The notes under the pieces are model-generated. The model had not been told where the DNA came from. It searched no databases and saw nothing but the letters and a program-made list of their open reading frames with translations. Positions 1 to 6,478 of a DNA stretch of 11,772 nt are shown piece after piece (position 1 is the first letter of the stretch; each line of letters starts with the position of its first letter). Position numbers and translations under genes: made by a program. The stretch is taken from contig SKOQ01000055.1 in the NCBI GenBank assembly GCA_007119985.1, positions 1 through 11,772 of the forward strand. The letters are read 5' to 3'. The DNA comes from Marinospirillum sp. GTDB taxonomy: Bacteria > Pseudomonadota > Gammaproteobacteria > Pseudomonadales > Halomonadaceae.

Positions 1-473
1 CCACTGGTGACCAGCAACCCCGTTAAACAACCCAGCATCCATGCCAGCCAGATAGCTAACCCCCCGCCAAGCACGATGCCCAGATTGCGCTGACCACGTT
101 GATAGTCCTGCATCGCCATCGCCCAATTGGCATCACTGAGCAGCGCCAATACCCCATGACGCTGCCCCCAAGGTAAAGGCTGCATCCAGCGGTAGAGTGA
201 AGCCCCCATCAGCAGATGGCGCGAGTTAATCGCAAAGGTGGTAATCGCTAATGCCACAAAGGGAATCTCTGCCTGCCACAGCTCCAGCGCAGCAAACTGA
301 GAAGCGCCAGCAAAAACCAGCGCACTCATCAGCAGGGCCTCAACATCGCTTAATCCACGCTGCGCCGCCGCTAAACCAAAAGCCAGACCAAAGGCTGCCA
401 CAAAAAAGCCCAAAGGCAGCAAGCGTTGAAAACCAGATCGCACCCCTGCTGCATCTAACAGTCTAGTGGTCAT
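1..473 (-). CDS. azlC: AzlC-family branched-chain amino acid permease (partial, C-terminus beyond window)
   Basis: This is the N-terminal part (about 157 residues) of an integral inner-membrane protein. AzlC/YgaZ proteins pair with a small AzlD/YgaH partner to export branched-chain amino acids or their analogues. The visible sequence begins MTTRLLDAAG, has a Gly/Phe/Ala-rich first membrane segment, and then FAGASQFAALEL, a typical AzlC motif, near residues 53-64, followed by TTFAINSRHLLMG, also typical of the family. The start is an ATG at 473 with GGAG at 483-480 on the minus strand, 6 bases away. The first 11 bases overlap the end of the patatin gene, which suggests translational coupling. 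An azlD partner would be expected just beyond position 1 but is not in view. Family assignment is confident; the substrate is inferred from the family only. Confidence 0.87.
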   Translation of the reverse strand, partial: MTTRLLDAAGVRSGFQRLLPLGFFVAAFGLAFGLAAAQRGLSDVEALLMSALVFAGASQFAALELWQAEIPFVALAITTFAINSRHLLMGASLYRWMQPLPWGQRHGVLALLSDANWAMAMQDYQRGQRNLGIVLGGGLAIWLAWMLGCLTGLLVTS

Positions 474-1449
474 CCAAATCTCCACTTGGAACAGGATGAT
501 CACTCTGCCACTCATCCAGTGCAAGACGTGCCTTGCGGCGCCCCAGTTCAATCAATTCAGGGGCCTTATGAAACTCATAGCCTGCACAGGTGGTACGCGG
601 AATCTCAATCAAGACATCAGGTGGATAACCGGCCACCTTATACTGCGTTAGAGCGGCTTGCGTAATCTCAAAAGACTGAAGGATCACATCCAGCTTGCCC
701 CAGCGTGTGGGATCAGCAGGATCAGGTGTCGGGTGGGATTTAGACTCATCCTCCCAGAAGTTCAGGCGATCCAATAACTGCCCTGCGCGCTCCTTGACAC
801 GATAGACCCATTCAGTGGCACGACTGGCATCCTTCTCACTCCCTGGGCGCTTCCAATCTGGCAACAACTGGGCCAAGGTCGCTTGCGAGTTTTGTGCCGT
901 CACATTCACCGCCAGAATAAAGTCAGCATGGTAGGCCACCACAGGCGTAATCGGCAGCGGATTCAGCAGACCACCATCGACCAGCGTCCGTCCACGATGA
1001 TGCAAGGGGGTAATGACGCCCGGCACCGCGATGGAAGCCCGAATCGCCTCCAGCAAATCGCCCTCTTGAAACCAGACTTCTTTTTGATTGACCAGATCTG
1101 TTGCTACCGAGGTATAGGGTATAGGCAGATCCTCAATACGCTGGCCATTCAGCAACTCAGCGATCATGGACATCACGCGCTCGCCTTTGATGGCCCCCAT
1201 CGGACTCCAGGTCACATCCACTAGGCGCAATAAATCTAGATAATCCAGTCCACTGACCCAATCACGATAGTCGTTCAAGCGACCGGCGGCATAAAGGCCA
1301 CCGACCAGCGCGCCCATCGAGCAGCCCGAGATCCCGACGATCTCAAACCCACGAGCTTCAAGCTCTTCAATCACACCGATATGCGCATAGCCTCTGGCTC
1401 CACCTGAGCCCAAAACGAGTGCAACGCGTCTTTGTTCTGTCACCGCCAT
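463..1449 (-). CDS. rssA: RssA-like patatin-family phospholipase/esterase
   Basis: A 328-residue patatin-domain serine hydrolase of the RssA/NTE type, expected to hydrolyse acyl esters of phospholipids or lysophospholipids. The oxyanion-hole glycine motif GSGGARG is at residues 14-20, the nucleophile elbow G-C-S-M-G at 42-46 (Ser44), and the catalytic Asp in D-G-G at 158-160, so both members of the Ser-Asp dyad are present. There is no signal peptide, so it is probably cytoplasmic or membrane-peripheral. The C-terminal ~100 residues (beyond about 230) are variable and less recognisable. The start ATG is preceded by AGGAGG overlapping the stop of the upstream hydrolase gene; the gap between the two genes is 10 bases. 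Its own stop overlaps the next gene by 11 bases. In E. coli rssA neighbours rssB; that context is absent here, so a role in RpoS control should not be assumed. Confidence 0.9.
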   Translation of the reverse strand: MAVTEQRRVALVLGSGGARGYAHIGVIEELEARGFEIVGISGCSMGALVGGLYAAGRLNDYRDWVSGLDYLDLLRLVDVTWSPMGAIKGERVMSMIAELLNGQRIEDLPIPYTSVATDLVNQKEVWFQEGDLLEAIRASIAVPGVITPLHHRGRTLVDGGLLNPLPITPVVAYHADFILAVNVTAQNSQATLAQLLPDWKRPGSEKDASRATEWVYRVKERAGQLLDRLNFWEDESKSHPTPDPADPTRWGKLDVILQSFEITQAALTQYKVAGYPPDVLIEIPRTTCAGYEFHKAPELIELGRRKARLALDEWQSDHPVPSGDLDDH

Positions 1450-1459
1450 TCACGACCTC

Positions 1460-2401
1460 CTAGACAGCTGGTTGATCTTGCCCCTGCTTGAGTGCCTTTA
1501 AAATAACGGCGGCGCAGGCTGAGGCACTGGCCTGTTCTAAATGCAAATGATGCCCACCTTCTCGCCAAATCACTTCAATGTGAGGGATGCAAGCCACGCG
1601 TGCGGCCAGCCGATCACCTTGAGCGAACACGCCCTGCTGACCAACCAGCAAGGTGACAGGCAGCTTAAGCTGCGCCAGATAAGCTTGATTCTGCGCTTCG
1701 GTTAAGCGCACTGGTGATGGCAGCAGTAAACGCGGATCACTGGACCAGCACCAGCCTTGCCCTTCAGCACGCAAACCACGTTGACATAGCTGCCAGGCGG
1801 CCTTCTCAGTCAGCGGGAACATACCTTTTTGGCGTGCCGAGATCGCGGCATCTAGATCGCGATAATGCAGGCTAGAGCTGACCCTGGCACGTCGCTTTCT
1901 TTGGGCTTGCAACGCCTGATTAAGCTGCGGAACTGTTGCCTCTGGTTCACTGCTGAGTAGCCCTAAACCATCAATCAAGATCAACTGGCTGATTTTCTCC
2001 GGTGCGGCGGCAGCCAACATGCCCGCTAAACCGGCCCCCATCGAATGAGCAATGATGGGCAGCGGCGACGCATCCAATTGATCGAGCAGCGCATCCAGAT
2101 CCAGCACATCTTGCTGATGCCAATAACAGGCTTGATCACGCCAATCTGATAGGCCATGCCCAGCCCAATCGATAGCGATCACCTGATAGCCCGCCTCAGC
2201 CAGACGCGGCGCCAGTTCAGCAAAGCTCAACGCATTATCCAACCAGCCATGCAAAGCAAGAACAGCAGGATGGGCTGCCTCACCCCATACCAAGCCTTGC
2301 AGCTCTCGCCCGTTGATCTGCCAAGAACAGGCGCGCGCCCCCACAGGACAAGGCTGAAGACGAGAGGAGGAGCTGACAATTTTATCCACTACTGAGTCCA
2401 T
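1460..2401 (-). CDS. alpha/beta-fold hydrolase
   Basis: A soluble serine hydrolase of the alpha/beta superfamily, 313 residues from the ATG at 2401. From that start, an HGWLDN oxyanion-type motif lies at about 51-56, an IDWAGHGLSDW segment at about 77-87, the nucleophile elbow A-H-S-M-G at 118-122 (Ser120), and a GGHHLHLE segment near 282-289 that carries the catalytic His (probably His284). The first glycine of the usual G-x-S-x-G is Ala, which is common in this superfamily. An acidic residue is not obvious at the usual place after the sixth strand (LLVGQQGVF). The frame stays open to a GTG at 2422, seven codons further upstream; neither start has a clear Shine-Dalgarno, and I prefer the ATG. 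The start overlaps the AEC transporter stop by 20 bases (41 with the GTG). The substrate is unknown; small ester, lactone or acyl substrates are all possible. Confidence 0.85.
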   Translation of the reverse strand: MDSVVDKIVSSSSRLQPCPVGARACSWQINGRELQGLVWGEAAHPAVLALHGWLDNALSFAELAPRLAEAGYQVIAIDWAGHGLSDWRDQACYWHQQDVLDLDALLDQLDASPLPIIAHSMGAGLAGMLAAAAPEKISQLILIDGLGLLSSEPEATVPQLNQALQAQRKRRARVSSSLHYRDLDAAISARQKGMFPLTEKAAWQLCQRGLRAEGQGWCWSSDPRLLLPSPVRLTEAQNQAYLAQLKLPVTLLVGQQGVFAQGDRLAARVACIPHIEVIWREGGHHLHLEQASASACAAVILKALKQGQDQPAV

Positions 2402-3350
2402 AATAATGCAGCACAAAGACACCCAGGCTGAGCGTTACTGTACTAAAAAGTGTCGTTAAAGCAACAATATTGGCCGCCAAAGCCGCATTACTGCCCATAC
2501 TGCGCGCCATCACATAGCTGGCCGCTGCTGTAGGGCAGCCAAAAATCAAAAACAGCACCCCCAAAGTCTGGCCCTCATAACCCATCAGCCACGCCCCTAA
2601 CACCATCGGCACCGGCAGCAAGACCAGCTTATAGGCCGTCGAGCTGAGTGCTGTACGACTGGTGGTTTGCAAGGCACGCAAGTTGAGTGCCGCACCCACA
2701 CACAAGAGTGCCAGCGGTAAGGTCAGCGCAGCGAGGTAATCAGCGGTTTCTTCAAGCACCGAAGGTAAGGACCACTCCAGCAAGGAAAAAGGCAACGCTA
2801 GGCTGACCGCAATAATCAGTGGGTTACGCAGAATATCCAAGCCCATTCGCCCCCAAGCGATCCCCTGTTCCGAGCGCCATAGGCTCAACGCCACGACAGA
2901 CAAAAAGTTGTACATCACGATCAACAGCGCCAGAAAAACCGAGGCCAAGGCCAGCCCTGATTCTCCATATTGATTAAAAGCCAAGGCCAGGCCGAGAATG
3001 CCGAGATTCCCTCGAAAAGCCCCCTGCACAAAAGGACCGCGATCGGCATAATCCACCAGCGTTCTTTGCGCGCGCCAGACCAGCCAAAAGAAGGCCAGCA
3101 GCGTGACGACGGCCGCATAGACCATCAAATCCAGCACAAAGACTTCCGCTAGGTGCGTCCGACTCAGGTTTAAAAACACCAGAGTGGGCAGGCTCACTGT
3201 AAACACCAAGCGCGAGGCCACACGGTTAAACTCATCGGTTAAGAAGCCGATGCGCCCCAGAGCAATACCAATAAAGACCAGCAAAAAGACCGGCGCAGTC
3301 ACCTGCGTCGTAAACAACAGTGTTTCGACAAACTGGGGATCTAAAAACAT
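2382..3350 (-). CDS. AEC-family (auxin efflux carrier-like) transporter
   Basis: A 322-residue inner-membrane protein of the AEC/BASS-like permease family, which in bacteria exports or takes up small carboxylates such as malate and related organic acids. The N-terminus (APVFLLVFIGIALGR, then RLVFTVSLPTLVFLNLS) and the C-terminal stretch FGCPTAAASYVMARSMGSN near residues 270-289 are family hallmarks. Length fits the usual ~310-320 residues with about ten membrane helices in two inverted halves. The start is an ATG at 3350 with a short AAGG only 2 bases upstream, so initiation may be modest. It follows queF and the micro-ORF by a 55-base gap and overlaps the hydrolase gene downstream. The transported substrate cannot be read from the sequence. 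Confidence 0.88.
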   Translation of the reverse strand: MFLDPQFVETLLFTTQVTAPVFLLVFIGIALGRIGFLTDEFNRVASRLVFTVSLPTLVFLNLSRTHLAEVFVLDLMVYAAVVTLLAFFWLVWRAQRTLVDYADRGPFVQGAFRGNLGILGLALAFNQYGESGLALASVFLALLIVMYNFLSVVALSLWRSEQGIAWGRMGLDILRNPLIIAVSLALPFSLLEWSLPSVLEETADYLAALTLPLALLCVGAALNLRALQTTSRTALSSTAYKLVLLPVPMVLGAWLMGYEGQTLGVLFLIFGCPTAAASYVMARSMGSNAALAANIVALTTLFSTVTLSLGVFVLHYYGLSSG

Positions 3351-3405
3351 AGCCTTAGGCGAGACGCCTCTCCATCACAACACTGACAACGCTCCCTGAG
3401 AGCGC

Positions 3406-3471
3406 TTATAAAGTGACCAGGGCATAGACCACACCCAGTAACACCACCAAAAAAAACAATGCATTACGCAT
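3406..3471 (-). CDS. putative 21-residue hydrophobic micro-protein
   Basis: This short reading frame lies between queF and the AEC gene on the same strand. It starts with an ATG at 3471 preceded by a near-perfect AGGAGG Shine-Dalgarno (on the minus strand from 3481) with a 4-base spacer, 15 bases after the queF stop, and ends with TAA. The product begins MRNALFF, continues with an uninterrupted run of Leu, Val, Gly, Tyr and Ala, and ends ALVTL: a positively charged N-terminus followed by one hydrophobic helix of about 17-18 residues. That is the look of a small single-pass inner-membrane protein. No function is recognised. It could be a real micro-protein, possibly acting on a neighbouring membrane protein, or a chance frame after a strong ribosome-binding site. 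Confidence 0.5.
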   Translation of the reverse strand: MRNALFFLVVLLGVVYALVTL

Positions 3472-3486
3472 GATGCCTCCTATCAC

Positions 3487-4311
3487 TTATTGACGTAGCA
3501 AACGCACGACAGGCGGCTGCGCACCTGGCTCAGACGTGCGCCAAGGATTGATATCCAGCCCACCACGACGCAGATAGCGTGCATAAACGCTCAGCATCTC
3601 AGGCTGACATTGGCGCTGCAGATCGATAAAAATCTGCTCCACACACTGCTCATGAAAATCGCCCTGTTCACGATAGGAAATCAGATAAGCCAATAATCCA
3701 GCAGAGTCAATCTGTGGCCCGCGATAGTGGATCATCACACTGGCCCAGTCTGGCTGCCCAGTCACTGGACAGTTGGATTTCAACAAGTGGCTATAAAGCT
3801 GCTCTTCCACTCGGTTTTCGGGATCGGCATGCAGCAGTTGCAGTGCTGGCGTATAGTGGCTGATCTCTATATCTAACTCATCTAGGCAGACCCCATCAAA
3901 TGGCTGCGGCACTAGGCCAGCCTCCACTGACATCAAGCACACACTAACAGGCGCACCAGATGCGGCCGTTAAATCCCGCTCTAGGCAAGCTTCCACCTCA
4001 GCCTCAGTCGCAAAACGGCTCAGGTTGAATGAATTCAAATACAGCTTGAAGGATTTAGATTCAATAATATGGGTGGAATCCGCTGCAAAGCGAAACTCAG
4101 CCAGCCGCACGATGGGCTTACCACGCAGATTCAACCAAGAAACCTCATAAGCATTCCACAGATCACAGCCTGTAAAAGGTAGCTCACCCTCTAGGCCCAA
4201 GACCAAACGACCGCGATCTCGTGCCAAAGGAAAGAGTAACTGTGGATTATATTGATTGACATAGTGTGTGGCCTGACCCAGAGGTGAGGCAGCGGCATCA
4301 GGATGTGCCAT
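3487..4311 (-). CDS. queF: NADPH-dependent 7-cyano-7-deazaguanine reductase QueF
   Basis: QueF reduces the nitrile preQ0 to the amine preQ1 with NADPH (EC 1.7.1.13) in the cytoplasm, the last step before tRNA insertion in queuosine synthesis. The 274-residue length fits the long two-half E. coli YqcD type (~282). Signature elements are ESKSFKLYLNSFN at 84-96, the catalytic region HLLKSNCPVTGQPDW at 175-189 with nucleophile Cys181 and Asp188, FHEQCVE, and the C-terminal YARYLRRGGLDINPWR. The reading frame is open to 4428, but the ATG at 4311 is chosen because AAGGAG precedes it by 7 bases and family similarity begins here. It is probably the first gene of the minus-strand cluster. The leader has a large hairpin but no recognisable preQ1 riboswitch. 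Confidence 0.96.
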   Translation of the reverse strand: MAHPDAAASPLGQATHYVNQYNPQLLFPLARDRGRLVLGLEGELPFTGCDLWNAYEVSWLNLRGKPIVRLAEFRFAADSTHIIESKSFKLYLNSFNLSRFATEAEVEACLERDLTAASGAPVSVCLMSVEAGLVPQPFDGVCLDELDIEISHYTPALQLLHADPENRVEEQLYSHLLKSNCPVTGQPDWASVMIHYRGPQIDSAGLLAYLISYREQGDFHEQCVEQIFIDLQRQCQPEMLSVYARYLRRGGLDINPWRTSEPGAQPPVVRLLRQ

Positions 4312-4374
4312 GGTAAAGCTCCTTATGGATGCGCGGGCCGAGATCGAGAAGATCGATAGAAGCCCAAAGCAAGC

Positions 4375-4403
4375 CACTTGAGCCAGCCGAAGCTGCCCAA
4401 GTG
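4375..4403 (-). promoter_or_regulatory. queF 5'-leader hairpin with UUCG tetraloop
   Basis: On the minus strand the 29 bases form CACUUG-GG-CAGC-UUCG-GCUG-(G)-CU-CAAGUG. This gives a stem of about 12 pairs with one G-U wobble and one bulged G, closed by a C(UUCG)G tetraloop. The stem is better on the minus-strand RNA than on the plus strand, where the wobble becomes an A-C mismatch. A TATAAA -10-like hexamer (4413-4408, minus) would place the transcript start next to the hairpin's 5' side, although no good -35 is seen. It is not followed by a T-run in the queF direction, so it is not a terminator for that transcript. A 5'-end stabiliser or protein-binding leader is plausible. Confidence 0.45.
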
Positions 4404-4491
4404 CTCTTTTATATGCAATAATACTCAATTAATATCTGGCTTGGTTTTGCCTGCCAGAAACCAGAAGGTTTTAAACGCTTTTGTCGAACAA

Positions 4492-4519
4492 TCGACTATT
4501 CAACACCAAACGCTAGACT
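4492..4519 (+). promoter_or_regulatory. candidate promoter of the OsmC-family gene
   Basis: TCGACT (4492-4497) and TAGACT (4514-4519) match the sigma70 -35 and -10 consensus at four of six positions each, with a 16-base spacer. The start of transcription would fall near 4526, giving a leader of about 20 bases that still holds the AAGGAG at 4534-4539. A short inverted repeat, GTCGA-ACAA-TCGAC (4483-4496), overlaps the -35 side. The matches are modest, so this is a candidate only. Confidence 0.3.
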
Positions 4520-4531
4520 CTCGCGAGAGTC
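4516..4531. promoter_or_regulatory. 16-bp perfect palindrome upstream of the OsmC-family gene
   Basis: GACTCTCGCGAGAGTC is identical to its reverse complement over all 16 bases. It ends two bases before the AAGGAG ribosome-binding site of the OsmC-family gene and overlaps the candidate -10 and transcription start. That position fits an operator for a dimeric repressor, possibly a thiol- or redox-sensing one. If transcription starts further upstream it could instead fold next to the ribosome-binding site. It does not resemble the AT-rich OhrR box. Confidence 0.45.
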
Positions 4532-4546
4532 GCAAGGAGTTTTTTT

Positions 4547-4984
4547 GTGAGCCAAAGTAAAACCGTCCGTATCGATGCCCAGCTCCAAGCTGGTTTTGCC
4601 ATTCACGCCAATATCAACGGTCATGCACTTGTCATCGACCAACCTCAAGCCGCGCAAGGCACCAACCAAGGTCCCACGCCTTTGGAGATGTTTCTCTTCT
4701 CGATTGGCGGTTGTATCGGCACGATCGCCCGGATTGCTGCTTTTCAGCAGAAAATTGATCTGCGCGGTATGCAGATTCAAGTGGAAGGGGATTATAACCC
4801 AGCTGGATTACTAGGACGACCCAGCGATGATCGCGTGGGCTTTCAGCAGATTCGTATTCAAGCGACGATTGATGCCGATCTGAGTGATGCAGAAAAGGCC
4901 GAGTTTTTGGATCAGGTCTGCCACCGCTGCCCTTTGCATGACAACATCAGCCTAGAGACTCAAGTCGTTCACCAGCTGGCTTAA
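4547..4984 (+). CDS. OsmC/Ohr-superfamily peroxiredoxin-like protein
   Basis: A 145-residue cytoplasmic protein of the OsmC superfamily, whose members reduce organic or fatty-acid hydroperoxides with a pair of cysteines. Visible marks are PTPLEMFLFSIGGCIG at about 43-58 with the peroxidatic-type Cys56, a long central helix after it, and a C-terminal CHRCPLHDNI (125-134) in which Cys128 sits where the second cysteine of the family is found. Cys125 makes an unusual C-x-x-C with it. The central R-P insert of classical Ohr is not evident, and the pattern is closer to the YhfA-like branch. The start is GTG at 4547 with AAGGAG 7 bases upstream. The gene is transcribed alone, divergent from queF and convergent with the permease gene. 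Confidence 0.88.
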   Translation: MSQSKTVRIDAQLQAGFAIHANINGHALVIDQPQAAQGTNQGPTPLEMFLFSIGGCIGTIARIAAFQQKIDLRGMQIQVEGDYNPAGLLGRPSDDRVGFQQIRIQATIDADLSDAEKAEFLDQVCHRCPLHDNISLETQVVHQLA

Positions 4985-4988
4985 ACGC

Positions 4989-5018
4989 CAACGCCAGCAG
5001 TTTTGGCTGCTGGCGTTG
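4989..5018. terminator. hairpin between convergent genes, probable bidirectional terminator
   Basis: CAACGCCAGCAG and CTGCTGGCGTTG form a perfect 12-bp stem with a 6-base loop (TTTTGG). It begins 4 bases after the OsmC-family stop and ends 27 bases before the permease stop on the opposite strand. No long T-run follows on either strand (only GCGTTTAA on the minus side), so it may be weak or may work with another factor. Its place between two convergent genes supports a terminator role. Confidence 0.65.
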
Positions 5019-5025
5019 AGTCACC

Positions 5026-5049
5026 CTAGGGCTGGGCTGGATGCCCTAG
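5026..5049. repeat. inverted repeat overlapping the permease stop codon
   Basis: CTAGGGC (5026-5032) and GCCCTAG (5043-5049) are perfect 7-bp arms around a 10-base spacer. The second arm contains the TAG stop of the minus-strand permease gene. There is no T-run. It may add to termination with the larger hairpin next to it, or be incidental. Confidence 0.35.
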
Positions 5050-6335
5050 AGGAAAACAAACTTCACGATAAACAAGGCTGCCAATAAGTAAACACTAATA
5101 CTGACCTGCTTGCCTTGACCAGACAAAAGCTTAATCACGGCATAGCTGACAAAAGCTAAGGCGATACCATGGGCAATCGAGAAGGTCAGCGGCATCGCCA
5201 AGGCGGCGATCAAAACTGGAGCCGCCTCGCTCACATCTTCCCAATCGACCTTCGCCAAGCTACCCGCCATCAGTACGGCCACGTAGAGCAATGCACCCGC
5301 TGTCGCATAGCTGGGAATCGAAGCGGCTAAAGGCGCAAAGAAAAGACTGACTAAAAACAAACCGGCGACCACGACTGCAGTCAGACCAGTACGGCCACCC
5401 GCCGCCACACCTGAGGCACTTTCAACATAGCTGGTGGTCGAGGAAGTCCCCAATGCGGCACCAACAACCGTCGCGCTGGAATCAGCCAAAAGGGCTTTTT
5501 CAATCCGTGGCAGCTTGCCATCTTGATCGAGCAGCTTGCCGCGCTCAGCCACACCAATCAAGGTGCCTGAGGTATCAAACAAATCGACAAACAAAAAGGC
5601 AAAGATCACGCTGATCATGCCGACTTCCAGCGCGCCACGAATATCCATCGCCATAAAGGTTGGAGCAATAGAAGGTGGCATCGACACCACACCAGCAAAC
5701 TCGTTATGTCCAAACAAGATCGCCAAGAGTGTGACACCCAGAATGCCCAGCATCACCGAGCCGGTCACACGCAGATGAGCCAGTGCAGCAATCACGAAAA
5801 AGCCAAGAAAACCATAAATCGCCGCAGGCGAAGAAAGATCACCCAGGGTGACCATGGTGTTTGGATCTTTAACAACGATACCGGCATTCTTCAGTGCAAT
5901 AATCGCTAGGAAAAAACCGATACCCGCGGCAATGCCCAACTTCAAAGAGGCAGGAATGGCATTAATCAACCATTCGCGCAGCTTTAAAATACTGATCAGG
6001 ACAAAGACAATACCCGAAAGGAAGACGCCACCCAAAGCGACCTCCCAGCTATAGCCCATGCCAAGCACCACACCATAGGTGAAGAAGGCATTCAGGCCCA
6101 TACCCGGTGCCATCGCAATCGGATAGTTAGCATAAAGACCCATGATCAAGCAGCCTATCGCCGCCGCCAAACAGGTGGCGACAAAAATCGCGCCATAATC
6201 CATCCCTGTATCCGCCAGCATCGCTGGGTTCACAAAGATGATATACGCCATAGTCAAAAAGGTGGTGATACCAGCAATCACCTCAGTTTTGACACTGGAG
6301 TTGTGTGCTTTAATTTTGAATAGACGCTCAAGCAT
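5046..6335 (-). CDS. NCS2-family purine nucleobase permease (AdeP/GhxP type)
   Basis: A 429-residue polytopic inner-membrane transporter, predicted to take up adenine or guanine/hypoxanthine by proton symport. It matches the AzgA-like branch of NCS2: APGMGLNAFF at 76-85, FVDLFDTSGTLIGVAERG mid-protein, then GTSSTTSYVESASGVAAGGRTG and a hydrophobic C-terminus. The frame is open to 6374, but the ATG at 6335 (MLERLFKIKAHNSSVKTEV) is chosen because it has GAAGGTG upstream, fits the family N-terminus, and leaves a good promoter outside the coding region. The gene is divergent from leuS and convergent with the OsmC-family gene. Substrate choice between adenine and guanine/hypoxanthine cannot be settled by eye. 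Confidence 0.93.
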   Translation of the reverse strand: MLERLFKIKAHNSSVKTEVIAGITTFLTMAYIIFVNPAMLADTGMDYGAIFVATCLAAAIGCLIMGLYANYPIAMAPGMGLNAFFTYGVVLGMGYSWEVALGGVFLSGIVFVLISILKLREWLINAIPASLKLGIAAGIGFFLAIIALKNAGIVVKDPNTMVTLGDLSSPAAIYGFLGFFVIAALAHLRVTGSVMLGILGVTLLAILFGHNEFAGVVSMPPSIAPTFMAMDIRGALEVGMISVIFAFLFVDLFDTSGTLIGVAERGKLLDQDGKLPRIEKALLADSSATVVGAALGTSSTTSYVESASGVAAGGRTGLTAVVVAGLFLVSLFFAPLAASIPSYATAGALLYVAVLMAGSLAKVDWEDVSEAAPVLIAALAMPLTFSIAHGIALAFVSYAVIKLLSGQGKQVSISVYLLAALFIVKFVFL

Positions 6336-6363
6336 GATGGCACCTTCTGAAAAAGAAGACGGC

Positions 6364-6391
6364 ATTGTAAACATCTACCCCGTGAGGGCAA
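6364..6391 (-). promoter_or_regulatory. sigma70-type promoter of the nucleobase permease
   Basis: On the minus strand TTGCCC (6391-6386) and TACAAT (6369-6364) match the -35 consensus at four of six and the -10 at five of six positions, with a 16-base spacer. Transcription would start about 6357, giving a leader of roughly 22 bases to the ATG at 6335. A short leader leaves no room for a purine riboswitch, and no PurR-like palindrome was found nearby. Confidence 0.5.
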
Positions 6392-6457
6392 GTGCTGAAG
6401 GCAAAAAAACGCCAGTTTCATGGCATAAAACACCCTGATGCACTCAATAGGCTCCCT

Positions 6458-6478
6458 GATCACTGAAGCCGAGTGATC
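6458..6478. repeat. 7-bp inverted repeat in the permease/leuS divergent spacer
   Basis: GATCACT and AGTGATC are perfect 7-bp arms separated by 7 bases (GAAGCCG). It lies near the middle of the 270-base divergent spacer, about 70 bases upstream of the permease -35. The arms and spacing could serve a dimeric regulator, or form a hairpin if transcribed. The rest of the spacer up to 6540 shows no other clear element. Confidence 0.35.

Noticed and set aside
251..466. 71-codon plus-strand frame within the AzlC gene
   Set aside because: It lies antisense to a clear AzlC coding sequence, has no recognisable domain and shows the composition of a shadow frame.
3390..3404. Small hairpin CGCTC-CCTGA-GAGCG after the micro-ORF as a terminator
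   Set aside because: Only five base pairs and no T-run on either strand.
4312..4428. In-frame 39-residue N-terminal extension of QueF with a hydrophobic, signal-peptide-like look
   Set aside because: QueF is cytoplasmic, the family N-terminus matches the ATG at 4311, that ATG has AAGGAG 7 bases upstream, and the extension overlaps the leader hairpin and promoter-like sequence.
4312..4440. Possible preQ1 riboswitch in the queF leader
   Set aside because: No preQ1-I pattern (short C-rich stem-loop followed by an A-rich tail pairing into the loop) could be found; only a plain hairpin is present.
4378..4560. 60-codon plus-strand frame in the queF/osmC spacer
   Set aside because: No Shine-Dalgarno, it covers the hairpin and palindrome, overlaps the OsmC-family start in another frame, and its composition is not protein-like.
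6395..6420. PurR-like box (GGCAAAAAAACGCC) upstream of the nucleobase permease
   Set aside because: The PurR operator is a near-palindrome centred on CG; the right half does not match, so the likeness is limited to one half-site.
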